NCBI GenBank assembly: GCA_018065685.1 | Contig: JAGHSU010000136.1 | Coordinates: 1-10,195 of the forward strand | Direction: 5' to 3' | Source of the DNA: Candidatus Methanocorpusculum equi | GTDB taxonomy: Archaea; Halobacteriota; Methanomicrobia; Methanomicrobiales; Methanocorpusculaceae | Length of the DNA: 10,195 bases | Shown: positions 1-6,748 of the stretch, one piece after another | How positions within the stretch are numbered: position 1 is the stretch's first letter | Layout: every line of letters begins with the position of its first letter | Position numbers and translations under genes: made by a program | The notes under the pieces: model-generated | The model's input: the letters and a program-made list of their open reading frames with translations, nothing else | Database searches by the model: none | What the model was told of the DNA's origin: nothing

Positions 1-34
1 TAATATAATTGTTTAGATTGGAAAACAGAGAGAT

Positions 35-72
35 AAAAAGGGAGATTTGACTTTCCAGCCATCACTGGAAAG
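35..72 (-). terminator. Putative terminator after the BrxD-like ATPase gene
   Basis: On the minus strand, about 115 bases past the ATPase stop, an 8-bp stem (arms 65-72 and 51-58, CTTTCCAG/CTGGAAAG, 6-base loop) is followed by a TTTTT run at 39-35. A hairpin plus U-run fits an archaeal intrinsic terminator, and would close the DJ-1/TPR/ATPase run. The 11-base gap between stem and T-run is longer than in a bacterial terminator. Bases 1-50 contain no gene; a TATA-like AATTATATTA at 10-1 (minus) could serve a leftward gene outside the window. Confidence 0.4.
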
Positions 73-94
73 CCTCGGAAAGTCTGGAAAGTCT
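67..94. repeat. Short tandem GGAAAGTCT repeat
   Basis: Two exact 9-bp units (GGAAAGTCT, 77-85 and 86-94) follow a diverged 10-bp unit (67-76). The segment CTGGAAAGTC at 84-93 is the exact reverse complement of GACTTTCCAG at 49-58, so the 49-58 arm can pair either with this 10-bp partner or with the closer 8-bp partner at 65-72. Confidence 0.7.
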
Positions 95-186
95 GGAGGA
101 TGGAATTTATGTCATATCTACACCGTCAGCTGCAACAACCCGCGACAAACACCCGCATTACCCACTCTGCACCCCAACGTCTTCCG

Positions 187-1470
187 TTACCACTCAACCT
201 CCATCACCGCTTTCTCCTCCTCCTTCAACTGCGTCTCCCCGGTCGGCGCAAACGCATACTTCTCCATCGGCGAATAATTCTTATACAAAGCACACTTATC
301 CAGAACGTCCACAAACTCACGCAGGAACAGACGCGGCACCACATCGACACGCCCTCCGAACCGCGAGGTAATCTTTGCAATCATCGCCGTGATAAACGCA
401 GGGGAAATCCGTGCCGTATCAACACGCCCGAACCCCTCCGAATAGATATCAACCACCTTATACGCAGCAGCCTCAAGCTTTTCCGCGTTAAACTTCGAAA
501 GCACAATCTGCGTCTGCAGCGGATTCGAAAACTCATCATCCGAAATAATACTGATTCTGTCGTAAAGCGCCGGAAGCGAACGGATACCCTTTGCACTCTC
601 GAAAAACGCAGGCGTTCCCGCAAACAGGAAATAACACCCGGGAATCTCATTTTTATCCGTCATATCAATAATCTGCCGCAGATTAATGTATCCTTTCTCA
701 CGCAGGGGGCGGGTCAGATTCTGCATGGTTTCCACCTCATCGAAGGAGACAAAGAGCCCTGAAAAACCTGCCTGGCGGATAAGGTAGGCGATTCCCTTCA
801 GAAACATCAGCGCATCGGTTTCAGAGACCGCACCCCGGATTCCCGCATGCAGCTTAAACGAACGGTTTGCCACCGTGGCATCGCCTGAAATCCAGCCGAT
901 AGCAGCCTGGGCTGCCGCAAAATCCCCGCTGTTGTTTGCGATATAATAGGCGCGGACCGCCGCCGCAAGCCCCGAAGAGAGACCTGCGACCCGCTCTAAG
1001 GAGGGCTCAATCTCCTTTGCGGTGAGCTCGGCAAGCACCGGGTCATTCTCATCGATACCTGTTTCAATAAGCCGGTCCTCGATGCCGAAAATCCATGTAT
1101 CGATGATGCTTTTTAGGGCGTGGGTCTCCGTGGGCGTGGTAAGCCCCGAACAGATTTTTGCATAGACCGCCTGAAGCTTATGAAACGGCGTATCAGGAGA
1201 TATCACCACGTGGGACACCACAAACTTACGTCCCGCGGCAATCTCTGACGCACGGGCAATCACAAAGGTCTTTCCCGAACCGTACTCCCCGCGGAGAAAC
1301 TTACAGTCGGAATGCCCTGCTGCCGCAAATGAAAGCTGGCTGCTGATGACTTCTTCCTCGGTTTCAAGCCCCACCGCAAGGCGGGATAAGCCCGCCTCCG
1401 GGACGGTCCCGCGCCTGAGAGCGGTAATAAGCCCTATGCTTTCAAGCTTTCTCTCATCTGCCGCCGACAT
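187..1470 (-). CDS. BrxD-like P-loop ATPase (DUF2791 / BREX ATP-binding domain family)
   Basis: This 427-residue protein is a predicted cytoplasmic AAA+/STAND-like ATPase resembling BrxD of BREX phage-defence systems. A Walker A loop, GEYGSGKT, lies at residues 61-68. A Walker B strand, GLFVSFDEVE, ends in D244-E245. A sensor-like strand, FLFAGTPAFF, lies at 281-290, followed by R305 in a YDRI context. The segment between Walker A and B is mainly helical, and the C-terminal third (about 330-405) looks like a helical lid or winged-helix region. The length matches the BrxD family. The ATG at 1470 lies 17 bp inside the end of the upstream TPR gene, which implies co-translation and a joint function. 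No methylase, PglZ or BrxC gene is visible, so membership of a BREX system is not supported. The family assignment is from motif memory; the ATPase motifs themselves are clear. The target is unknown. Confidence 0.8.
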   Translation of the reverse strand: MSAADERKLESIGLITALRRGTVPEAGLSRLAVGLETEEEVISSQLSFAAAGHSDCKFLRGEYGSGKTFVIARASEIAAGRKFVVSHVVISPDTPFHKLQAVYAKICSGLTTPTETHALKSIIDTWIFGIEDRLIETGIDENDPVLAELTAKEIEPSLERVAGLSSGLAAAVRAYYIANNSGDFAAAQAAIGWISGDATVANRSFKLHAGIRGAVSETDALMFLKGIAYLIRQAGFSGLFVSFDEVETMQNLTRPLREKGYINLRQIIDMTDKNEIPGCYFLFAGTPAFFESAKGIRSLPALYDRISIISDDEFSNPLQTQIVLSKFNAEKLEAAAYKVVDIYSEGFGRVDTARISPAFITAMIAKITSRFGGRVDVVPRLFLREFVDVLDKCALYKNYSPMEKYAFAPTGETQLKEEEKAVMEVEW

Positions 1471-3343
1471 ATCCGTAAATCTCGCCGCGGTCTCCTACCC
1501 CGCGTTTTTCAATAACAGAAACCCCGAGTGCCGCGGTCTTTTCAATGAGTGCATTCACAAGCCCTGCCGCCCGGCGCGTATCAAGAACCGCCCGAAGGTC
1601 CATCTCGGTTGCCTCGCGGTGCTCGCGGAGGAACGAAAGAATCTTTTTCTCCCGCTCATCAAGGTTCGGGAGAAGCGGCTCATCGGTTTCGGCTGATGCG
1701 GCAGCAGGTGCCGCGGCCGCTGCCGGTTCTTCCGCCTCTGCCTCCTCCGCCTGAGCGGCTGCTTTTTCCATCAGAATCGGACGCTCAGATAAGGCGCGCC
1801 CTTTCGCACGTGTCAGGATATCGGTGAAATCCTGGATATGAATCTTATCCGGATAACAGGGAAGCACATCGATTCCTGCAAGACAGAACCATTTGCAGTC
1901 CTCATAGTTTCTGGACTCAAGCGCATCAAGCGCCGAGTACAGATAAAGGGACGCAAGCATCTCACGCCCGGCAGCCGAAAGCTCATCGGATGCTGCCGAG
2001 AGCTTTTTCTGCACCAGTTCACGCGACCGCTGGAGTTTGTAGAGCTCCGAGGTTCCGCTTAACACCGCATCAGAGACCGCCTCAAGTTCTGCGGTGCTCT
2101 TCGTATTCGTAAAGATGTAGCGAAGAATCGTGTCCGCCTCGCGGATTTCATCAGCCCGCTTTAAGTACCCTGCATAGGCAATTCCTCCGCGCACAATATC
2201 TGCCCGATATGCACGATAATACCAGTCCTTTGCCTGGGAATGATATCCTGCAGCTTCATACGCCTCGCCGATTTTAGCAAGGGCAGGCGCCTTCGGATAG
2301 GGGGATAAGGTAACGCTGATGATTCCTGCAACCTCCTCCGGATTTCTGGTTTTTCCAAGGAATGCCGTAAAGCGGTCAATGATAAGATCCGTTAAATCCC
2401 AGTCGGGACTATCCTCACTCAGCACCTTTTCAAGCAGTTTCCGGTAGATTCCTGATGCAGCATCCGTGTTTCCGGCATCGGTTTCAATCTCTGCCGCCAC
2501 CAGATGGAACACCGCATCCGCATCATCTGTCAGAAGTTTGTCCAGCTCATAATCGAGAGCCCTGCGGTCGCCTAAGAGTTTTTCGAGGAGAATATAGGAA
2601 AAGCGTATCGAGGTGACGTTGTCGTCTGAAACTCCCTCCTCCTCGAAGCTGTCAAGCGCCTCGCGGTATGCTTTCTCGGCGGCATTTTTATCAGCCGCGG
2701 ACAACGCCTCGAGATAGATTCTGAGGTATGCGGTGTTTCCTTCGGCATCCCACCCCCTGTGAGCCGCCTCAAGACATTTCTGATACTCTTTTGCGGCAAA
2801 CAGCGCCTCAACATAGGGAAGACTGACGGCGTCCGCTCCGAAGAAGCGGAGATGATATGAAATAGTCTCCTCCGGTTTTCCGACTTTAAGGAACAGCTCC
2901 TCGAGGCGCTTTATGTCTTCGGGTTTGTTTTCGGCACGCACGACCGCACGAAGGGCGGGAATTGCGCCCCGCAGGTCCTCTTTTGCGATGAGAGCGTCCG
3001 CATAGCTTCTGACCGCTGCTTTGTTATCCGGGTCGATACTAAGTGCTGCAGCATATTCTGAAGCTGCAGCGGCACTTCCTTTTCCCTCTTTTGCGGTCAG
3101 GACATCACCTAAGTAGCTGTGGAGATACGAGGAGTTCTGCATGATGCCTAAAAGCGAGCGGAGAAGGGTTTCTGCGATGTCGAGTTTTCCGGTTGCAAGA
3201 TAGCTTCTTGCCGCAAGAAGCATTAATGCAGGGTCGGTCGTTCCTGAGGCGACGGAGAGCACAGCATCGTACTCTCCTTTGTCAAAGAGCGCCATCGCAG
3301 AGGAGAGGGCGGTTGCAGCAGAGGGTGGATTTGTCGGGTCCAT
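1454..3343 (-). CDS. TPR-repeat protein with C-terminal winged-helix domain
   Basis: This 629-residue protein has no signal peptide or membrane segment. Residues about 10-525 are all helical with repeated TPR-like helix pairs, for example ALFDKGEYDAVLSVA near the N terminus, AAALSIDPDNKAAVRSYADAL around 100, and AKIGEAYEAAGYHSQAKDWY around 355-375. An Ala/Glu/Pro-rich linker (about 525-558) leads to a compact domain at 561-629, beginning LDEREKKILSFLREH. It has the helix-helix-helix plus wing pattern of a winged helix-turn-helix, with a wing strand GEIYGYVGG. The layout suggests a scaffold that binds protein partners through TPRs and DNA (or another protein) through the winged helix. The ATPase gene starts inside its 3' end, and the DJ-1-like gene ends 39 bases upstream. 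No Shine-Dalgarno site precedes the ATG; Met17 is an alternative start. The biological role is not known to me. Confidence 0.8.
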   Translation of the reverse strand: MDPTNPPSAATALSSAMALFDKGEYDAVLSVASGTTDPALMLLAARSYLATGKLDIAETLLRSLLGIMQNSSYLHSYLGDVLTAKEGKGSAAAASEYAAALSIDPDNKAAVRSYADALIAKEDLRGAIPALRAVVRAENKPEDIKRLEELFLKVGKPEETISYHLRFFGADAVSLPYVEALFAAKEYQKCLEAAHRGWDAEGNTAYLRIYLEALSAADKNAAEKAYREALDSFEEEGVSDDNVTSIRFSYILLEKLLGDRRALDYELDKLLTDDADAVFHLVAAEIETDAGNTDAASGIYRKLLEKVLSEDSPDWDLTDLIIDRFTAFLGKTRNPEEVAGIISVTLSPYPKAPALAKIGEAYEAAGYHSQAKDWYYRAYRADIVRGGIAYAGYLKRADEIREADTILRYIFTNTKSTAELEAVSDAVLSGTSELYKLQRSRELVQKKLSAASDELSAAGREMLASLYLYSALDALESRNYEDCKWFCLAGIDVLPCYPDKIHIQDFTDILTRAKGRALSERPILMEKAAAQAEEAEAEEPAAAAAPAAASAETDEPLLPNLDEREKKILSFLREHREATEMDLRAVLDTRRAAGLVNALIEKTAALGVSVIEKRGVGDRGEIYGYVGGR

Positions 3344-3377
3344 GGTTGTTTCAGGTATTCTTTCTGGTATTGGTTTA

Positions 3378-3390
3378 ACAGATTATTTAT
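3378..3390 (-). promoter_or_regulatory. Weak TATA-like element before the TPR gene
   Basis: The minus-strand A/T stretch GAATAAATAATC overlaps the stop codon of the DJ-1-like gene and lies about 40 bases before the TPR start. This could give a short leader of about 15 bases. The match to the archaeal TATA consensus is poor, so the TPR gene may instead be read from an upstream promoter. Confidence 0.25.
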
Positions 3391-3898
3391 TCAGTGCGGA
3401 AAGGACCGCCTTTCCGAAGGCATCGGCATCATAGGGGCTTTTTGCGGTTATAATATTCCCGTCGGTTACAACCTTTTCATCAACGATTTCCGCTTTGTCG
3501 AGGGTTAAGACGCGCTTTGATGCCGGGGTATCAAAGACGGCTGCCTTCTTTCCTGCAAGAAGACCAGCTTCTGCAAGGACCACAGGGGCCAGGCAGATTG
3601 CTGCCGCGGGTTTTCCTGCAACGCCGATTTTGTTTGCGATGTCGATGAGGGTTTCGTTTCTCCAGAGTTCATCCTGGCAGCCGATTCCGCCTGCAATAAC
3701 GATTCCGTCATAGTCTTCGGCACGGACTTCGTCAAAGGATAAGTCCGACTCGACAATTTCCCCGTGCATGCCGTAGCAGGTGCCGTGTTTTGTGGATGCG
3801 GTGACGCATTCGATGCCTGCTTCGGAGAGGTGTTTTTTCGGGATGAGGTATTCCTCATCCATGAATCTGTCAGATGCGATTGCGAAGAGAACTTTCAT
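3383..3898 (-). CDS. DJ-1/PfpI family protein (class I glutamine amidotransferase-like fold)
   Basis: This 171-residue cytoplasmic protein spans a complete DJ-1/PfpI domain. It opens with the first strand MKVLFAIASDRF, then the acidic stretch DEEY (14-17) where the conserved Glu near the cysteine is expected. GIVIAGGIG follows at 65-73. The nucleophile elbow AAAICLAP has Cys102, and the C-terminal strand reads GNIITAKSP (147-155). The residue after the cysteine is Leu, not the His of PfpI proteases, so a PfpI-type peptidase triad is unlikely. Deglycase, chaperone or redox-stress roles are known in the family but cannot be chosen here. ATG 3898 is preferred because an upstream extension would run into the palindromic non-coding block, and Met13 would remove the first strand. 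No Shine-Dalgarno site is present. The gene lies 39 bases before the TPR gene and may be co-transcribed with it. Confidence 0.88.
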   Translation of the reverse strand: MKVLFAIASDRFMDEEYLIPKKHLSEAGIECVTASTKHGTCYGMHGEIVESDLSFDEVRAEDYDGIVIAGGIGCQDELWRNETLIDIANKIGVAGKPAAAICLAPVVLAEAGLLAGKKAAVFDTPASKRVLTLDKAEIVDEKVVTDGNIITAKSPYDADAFGKAVLSALNK

Positions 3899-3943
3899 GT
3901 GTATAATATATGCGTTTGTAGATGATGAAAGTTTGTAGTGGTG

Positions 3944-4117
3944 AAGCCCGAAAGCCGAAGGCTTGAGGGGTGAAACCGAAGCACGGCTGAAGGACATGCG
4001 GACGTCTCGAAGCTGAAGCATGACCGAAGGGCATGCGACCCGAATCGTAAGCCGGGAGCCATGTCTGAAAGACTGGCGACGGGAGAGTGTGCCGGAGGTT
4101 TGAGATGTGAAGCACTC
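3944..4117 (-). ncRNA. Candidate structured leader, small RNA or palindromic repeat element
   Basis: Successive hairpins are visible. They are: AAGCC-GAA-GGCTT at 3952-3964; an imperfect stem at 3981-3999; GCATG-a-CC-GAA-GG-g-CATGC at 4018-4036; CCCG/CGGG at 4039-4056; GCC-at-GTCT-GAA-AGAC-t-GGC at 4058-4077; and GAGTG/CACTC at 4085-4117. Three stems share a GAA triloop (UUC on the minus strand). If transcription starts from the TATA-like element near 4168 on the minus strand, this would be a leader of about 240 bases for the DJ-1-like gene. A plus-strand RNA from the TATA-like sequence at 3902-3909 is equally possible. Strand and transcription are inference; the stems are seen directly. Confidence 0.35.
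3978..4037. repeat. Diverged direct repeat, two 23-bp copies
   Basis: Bases 3978-4000 and 4015-4037 match at 19 of 23 positions without gaps, and all four differences are transitions. Both copies contain a self-complementary core beginning GCAYG and ending CATGC. They are spaced 37 bases start to start, and both are followed, after a variable spacer, by CGAA. Confidence 0.65.
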
Positions 4118-4162
4118 AAAAAACTGCACACACCCCGGTTTTCCGACATCAAACCATATCCC

Positions 4163-4173
4163 TTTATATAATA
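4163..4173. promoter_or_regulatory. Palindromic TATA-like element
   Basis: CTTTATATAATA can be read as TTTATATA on the plus strand or TTATATAAAG on the minus strand. On the minus strand it would start RNA near 4142 and transcribe the hairpin region toward the DJ-1-like gene. On the plus strand it would be a distal rpa promoter with a leader of about 150 bases. Neither orientation has a clear purine-rich BRE. Confidence 0.4.
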
Positions 4174-4302
4174 AAACCCCAAAACCGCGAAAGTGAAAAT
4201 CCTCAATAAAAATCCCCCGAACAAAAATCAAACTGCAAATCAACCGCAAAAATCTCCCGGGCACCCCCGAATCAGGACACTTCCGCACCGCACAGTGAGG
4301 GA

Positions 4303-4310
4303 TTTATATA
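4303..4310 (+). promoter_or_regulatory. TATA box of the rpa operon
   Basis: TTTATATA matches the archaeal TATA consensus and is preceded by the purine-rich BRE-like GTGAGGGA. Start of transcription is predicted about 25 bases downstream, near 4330. That gives a leader of roughly 12 bases that still includes the ribosome-binding site GGAGAT. Confidence 0.7.
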
Positions 4311-4332
4311 TCTGGACATCATAGGTGTAAGT

Positions 4333-4338
4333 GGAGAT
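4333..4338 (+). promoter_or_regulatory. Ribosome-binding site that fixes the rpa start
   Basis: GGAGAT ends 4 bases before ATG 4343 and fits archaeal 16S rRNA pairing. It overlaps the in-frame GTG at 4331, which argues against that GTG as the start. Confidence 0.6.
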
Positions 4339-4342
4339 CAAT

Positions 4343-5941
4343 ATGGACGCAAACCAGATCCAGCAGATTACCGACAGAATCTCCCTGAACTTAACATCAA
4401 AAGGAGTTTCTCCGGACAAGAACAGCATCTTTGACAAACTTTCAGCCTACATCAACGATTTTGGCGTTGTACCGGCGGAAGCAGAGCGGAAAATCCTCTC
4501 AGACCTCTACAGGAAGTATCAGATTCCTGAAGAGCAGAAGCCCGCACCATCGTATAACGCAGCAACCGAAGAGACAACGGTCTCAAACCTCCAGGAAGGA
4601 GACTGGGTAACCGTTGAGGTAAAAATCGTATCCCTCACACCCCCCAGAAGCCCTGCAATCTCCCAGAGCGGCATCGCCGCAGACGGCACGGGCGCAATCG
4701 AGTTCGTCACCTTCGCAAAATCCGCAGACCTTCCGGTGCTCGAAGTAGGAAAATGGTATCGCTTCGAATCAGCAGTTGTTGACGCGTTCCGCGGCCTGCT
4801 TAGTCTGAAGCTGCACTCGGGGACCAAAGTCAGTGAAATAACCGAGGAGCGATGCCTTGTACCCGCATCCTCTGCACCTCTCTCAACGATAAAGCCGGGA
4901 GTTGTACCGTGCATTCGTGCAAAATTCATTGATGAATGGGAACTTCCCTCACAGAACATGGCACAAAACGGTCTTCTTGCAGACGAAGGAAGCAGGATGA
5001 AATTCATCATCTGGAAGAGTTCGGGGAAGGAAAAGCTGAACTTAGGCTCGGTCTACACCATCTACTATGCAGTAGCCTCCGAGTTCAACGGGCGCATCTC
5101 GATAGCGCTCGACACCGCAGTATGGATTGAGGAAGACGGGAGCGCGATGCCCTCGGTTCCGGTGCGGGAAAAGATACAAAAGCCCGCAGAACCGCTTCCG
5201 GTAACACCCATTCACGAACTGAAGGCAGGATATGCCACCGTTCACGCAAAGTTCATTGAAGCGTGGGAAAACCGCAGCGAAAGGATGCTTCAGTGCGGAC
5301 TTCTCGGCGATGAGACCGACCGGATGAAGTTTGTCATCTGGAAAGACGATATTGCAGACCCCCTCGAATTAAACAAGGTCTATACAATTAAAAACGCCAA
5401 AGTCGATGAATACAACGGACGACTATCCCTTTCATTAAACCGTGCGGAGATAATCCCTGAAGAAGGTGATCTTGTTCTTGGAAGAACACTGGACACGCTC
5501 GAAGGAAATCTGGTCCAGATTGCAAAAGGGTCCGGTCTTATCAGGCGCTGTCCCGTAGAAGGCTGCGGACGTGTTCTTTCAAAGCAGAATCTCTGCCCGG
5601 TCCATGAGATTCAGATGCAGTACAAAAACGACCTCAGAATCCGCGGAATCCTCGATGACGGGGAAAAAGCAAACAGCGTATTATTCAACCGCGAGCTTAC
5701 CGAAGCACTTTCCGGCATGACACTCGACGAAGCGGTTGAGGTGGGAACCAGCACCCCGCTCGGAGCAGAAGAGGTTCAGATACGACTTATGGAAAAACTC
5801 GGCGGAAGATATCTCACCTGCAAAGGAACATGGTTTAACGACCTCTTTATCGTGCAGGAGGCGGAGTTTAAACAGTTTGACGCAAATGAGATTACGGTTC
5901 TGATGAATCAGGCAGGAGAAGGACTTGGAGGCGAGTTATGA
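4343..5941 (+). CDS. rpa: Replication protein A, large subunit (ssDNA-binding, multi-OB fold)
   Basis: This 532-residue single-stranded DNA-binding protein coats ssDNA in replication, repair and recombination. An N-terminal helical segment (about 1-70) is followed by OB folds at about 80-175, 183-264 and 291-374. A zinc-binding OB region (about 388-515) has ligands C403-x4-C408-x9-C418-x2-H421, like the zinc-bearing OB of RPA70/archaeal RPA41. The second and third OB folds are close copies of each other, sharing AKFI-(D/E)-x-WE, GLL-x-DE, RMKF-x-IWK, VYTI and NGR-(I/L)-S. The start at ATG 4343 is set by the Shine-Dalgarno site just upstream. The stop overlaps the start of the next gene by 4 bp (ATGA), so the two products are likely made together. 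A 60-bp fragment related to codons 424-444 occurs again at 7825-7888. Confidence 0.93.
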   Translation: MDANQIQQITDRISLNLTSKGVSPDKNSIFDKLSAYINDFGVVPAEAERKILSDLYRKYQIPEEQKPAPSYNAATEETTVSNLQEGDWVTVEVKIVSLTPPRSPAISQSGIAADGTGAIEFVTFAKSADLPVLEVGKWYRFESAVVDAFRGLLSLKLHSGTKVSEITEERCLVPASSAPLSTIKPGVVPCIRAKFIDEWELPSQNMAQNGLLADEGSRMKFIIWKSSGKEKLNLGSVYTIYYAVASEFNGRISIALDTAVWIEEDGSAMPSVPVREKIQKPAEPLPVTPIHELKAGYATVHAKFIEAWENRSERMLQCGLLGDETDRMKFVIWKDDIADPLELNKVYTIKNAKVDEYNGRLSLSLNRAEIIPEEGDLVLGRTLDTLEGNLVQIAKGSGLIRRCPVEGCGRVLSKQNLCPVHEIQMQYKNDLRIRGILDDGEKANSVLFNRELTEALSGMTLDEAVEVGTSTPLGAEEVQIRLMEKLGGRYLTCKGTWFNDLFIVQEAEFKQFDANEITVLMNQAGEGLGGEL

Positions 5942-6528
5942 GCGAAATAATACAGAGACAGTTTGAGCGGGAGCCTGCAAAACGCGTGTTTGCAGCAGAG
6001 CTGCGCGAGGCAACACGGACAATCAAGGACAGTGCTGACGAGAAAAGTCCCTCGTACCAGCTGCTTCCGACAGGCGAGCGGTGCAACAGAATTCTGATTG
6101 CAGGAGCAATCACCGAGAAGACACGTGCAGGGGAACAGAGCATCACCTACCGTGCAAGAGTCTCCGACCCGACAGGAATGTTTTACATCAATGCAAGCTC
6201 CTATCAGCCGGAAGCGATGCTTCAGATGACAAAAATCGATACCGACACCCCGTCGTTTGTGGTCGTAGTCGGAAAACCGAACTCATATACAACCCCTGAC
6301 GGAAGGGTTCTTGTCTCGGTGCGTGTCGAGTCCATCCAGGTCGTTGACCGTGCAACACGCGACATGTGGGTTGCAGATACTGCCAAAGCAACGCTGAAAA
6401 GAGTCGGGGTCATGTTTGGAGAGGATGTTGAGAACATCCCTGATGCAAAGCTTGCGCGGGAGACCTATCCGCAGAAGGAAGAGTACTGGAAGAGAATGGT
6501 CTTTGACGCGCTGTCAAAGATGATGTAA
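5938..6528 (+). CDS. RPA-associated protein (COG3390-type, single OB fold)
   Basis: This 196-residue protein resembles the RPA-associated (RPAP/RPA32-like) proteins encoded directly after rpa in methanogens and haloarchaea. A basic, helical N-terminal part (1-45, with REPAKRVFAAELREATRTIK) leads into an OB-fold core at about 50-137. Its strands include RILIAGAITEK, YRARVSDPTGMFYI and FVVVVGKPN, ending near VSVRVESIQVVD. A helical C-terminal tail follows. It probably binds the RPA subunit at ssDNA. GGAGG at 5927-5931, 6 bases before the ATG, supports the start, and translation is coupled to rpa through the 4-bp overlap. A T-run at 6592-6598 follows. Confidence 0.88.
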   Translation: MSEIIQRQFEREPAKRVFAAELREATRTIKDSADEKSPSYQLLPTGERCNRILIAGAITEKTRAGEQSITYRARVSDPTGMFYINASSYQPEAMLQMTKIDTDTPSFVVVVGKPNSYTTPDGRVLVSVRVESIQVVDRATRDMWVADTAKATLKRVGVMFGEDVENIPDAKLARETYPQKEEYWKRMVFDALSKMM

Positions 6529-6591
6529 TCTAACAGAATAATCCATCGGAAATACTTTGTCACCAGACGGGGGAAGCATCAGGCAAAGGTG

Positions 6592-6598
6592 TTTTTTT
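6592..6598 (+). terminator. T-run terminator of the rpa operon
   Basis: Seven consecutive T residues lie 64 bases after the second gene's stop and are followed by more pyrimidine-rich sequence. A U-run alone is enough for intrinsic termination by archaeal RNA polymerase. No strong stem precedes it. Confidence 0.5.
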
Positions 6599-6668
6599 CC
6601 CTATCTCTCCCCTACAATATATTATTTTTTGAAACGATTCAGCAACTGTCGTATTCTGAAGTTAGCTA

Positions 6669-6727
6669 ACCATTCATCAGATTCCGAATTGCACCCCTCG
6701 CAGATGGTTATAGACAGGATGAATGGT
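6669..6727. repeat. 10-bp perfect inverted repeat between convergent genes
   Basis: ACCATTCATC (6669-6678) and GATGAATGGT (6718-6727) are exact reverse complements separated by 39 bases. They lie in the gap between the RPA-associated gene and the phosphorylase gene, beyond the plus-strand T-run. No coding sequence is supported in 6529-6791. Confidence 0.7.
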
Positions 6728-6748
6728 GAATTAATTTTTATATTAGAA

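Larger units (their letters stand above)
3899..4342. other. 444-base gene-free region between divergent genes
   Basis: No coding sequence is supported here; the open frames through it are low-complexity readings of palindromes. From left to right it holds: an AT-rich stretch touching the DJ-1 start (3901-3910); two copies of GTTTGTAG (3914-3921, 3931-3938); a G/C-rich train of hairpins (3944-4117); a palindromic TATA-like element (4163-4173); an A-rich stretch with three AAAAATC motifs (about 4195-4250); and the rpa promoter (4303-4310). Confidence 0.75.

Noticed and set aside
100..762. Long plus-strand open frame of 220 codons
   Set aside because: It lies antisense to the ATPase gene, is Arg/His-rich without any fold signature, and has no promoter or ribosome-binding site.
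3944..4117. CRISPR array
   Set aside because: The repeats are diverged, unevenly spaced and only partly repeated; there are no uniform spacers and no cas genes.
3899..4288. N-terminal extension of the DJ-1-like protein and other frames through the hairpin block
   Set aside because: The translations are low-complexity readings of palindromes, and the DJ-1 fold starts cleanly at 3898.
4519..5010. Minus-strand open frame of 163 codons inside rpa
   Set aside because: The opposite strand encodes clear OB folds; this frame is compositionally biased and has no recognisable domain.
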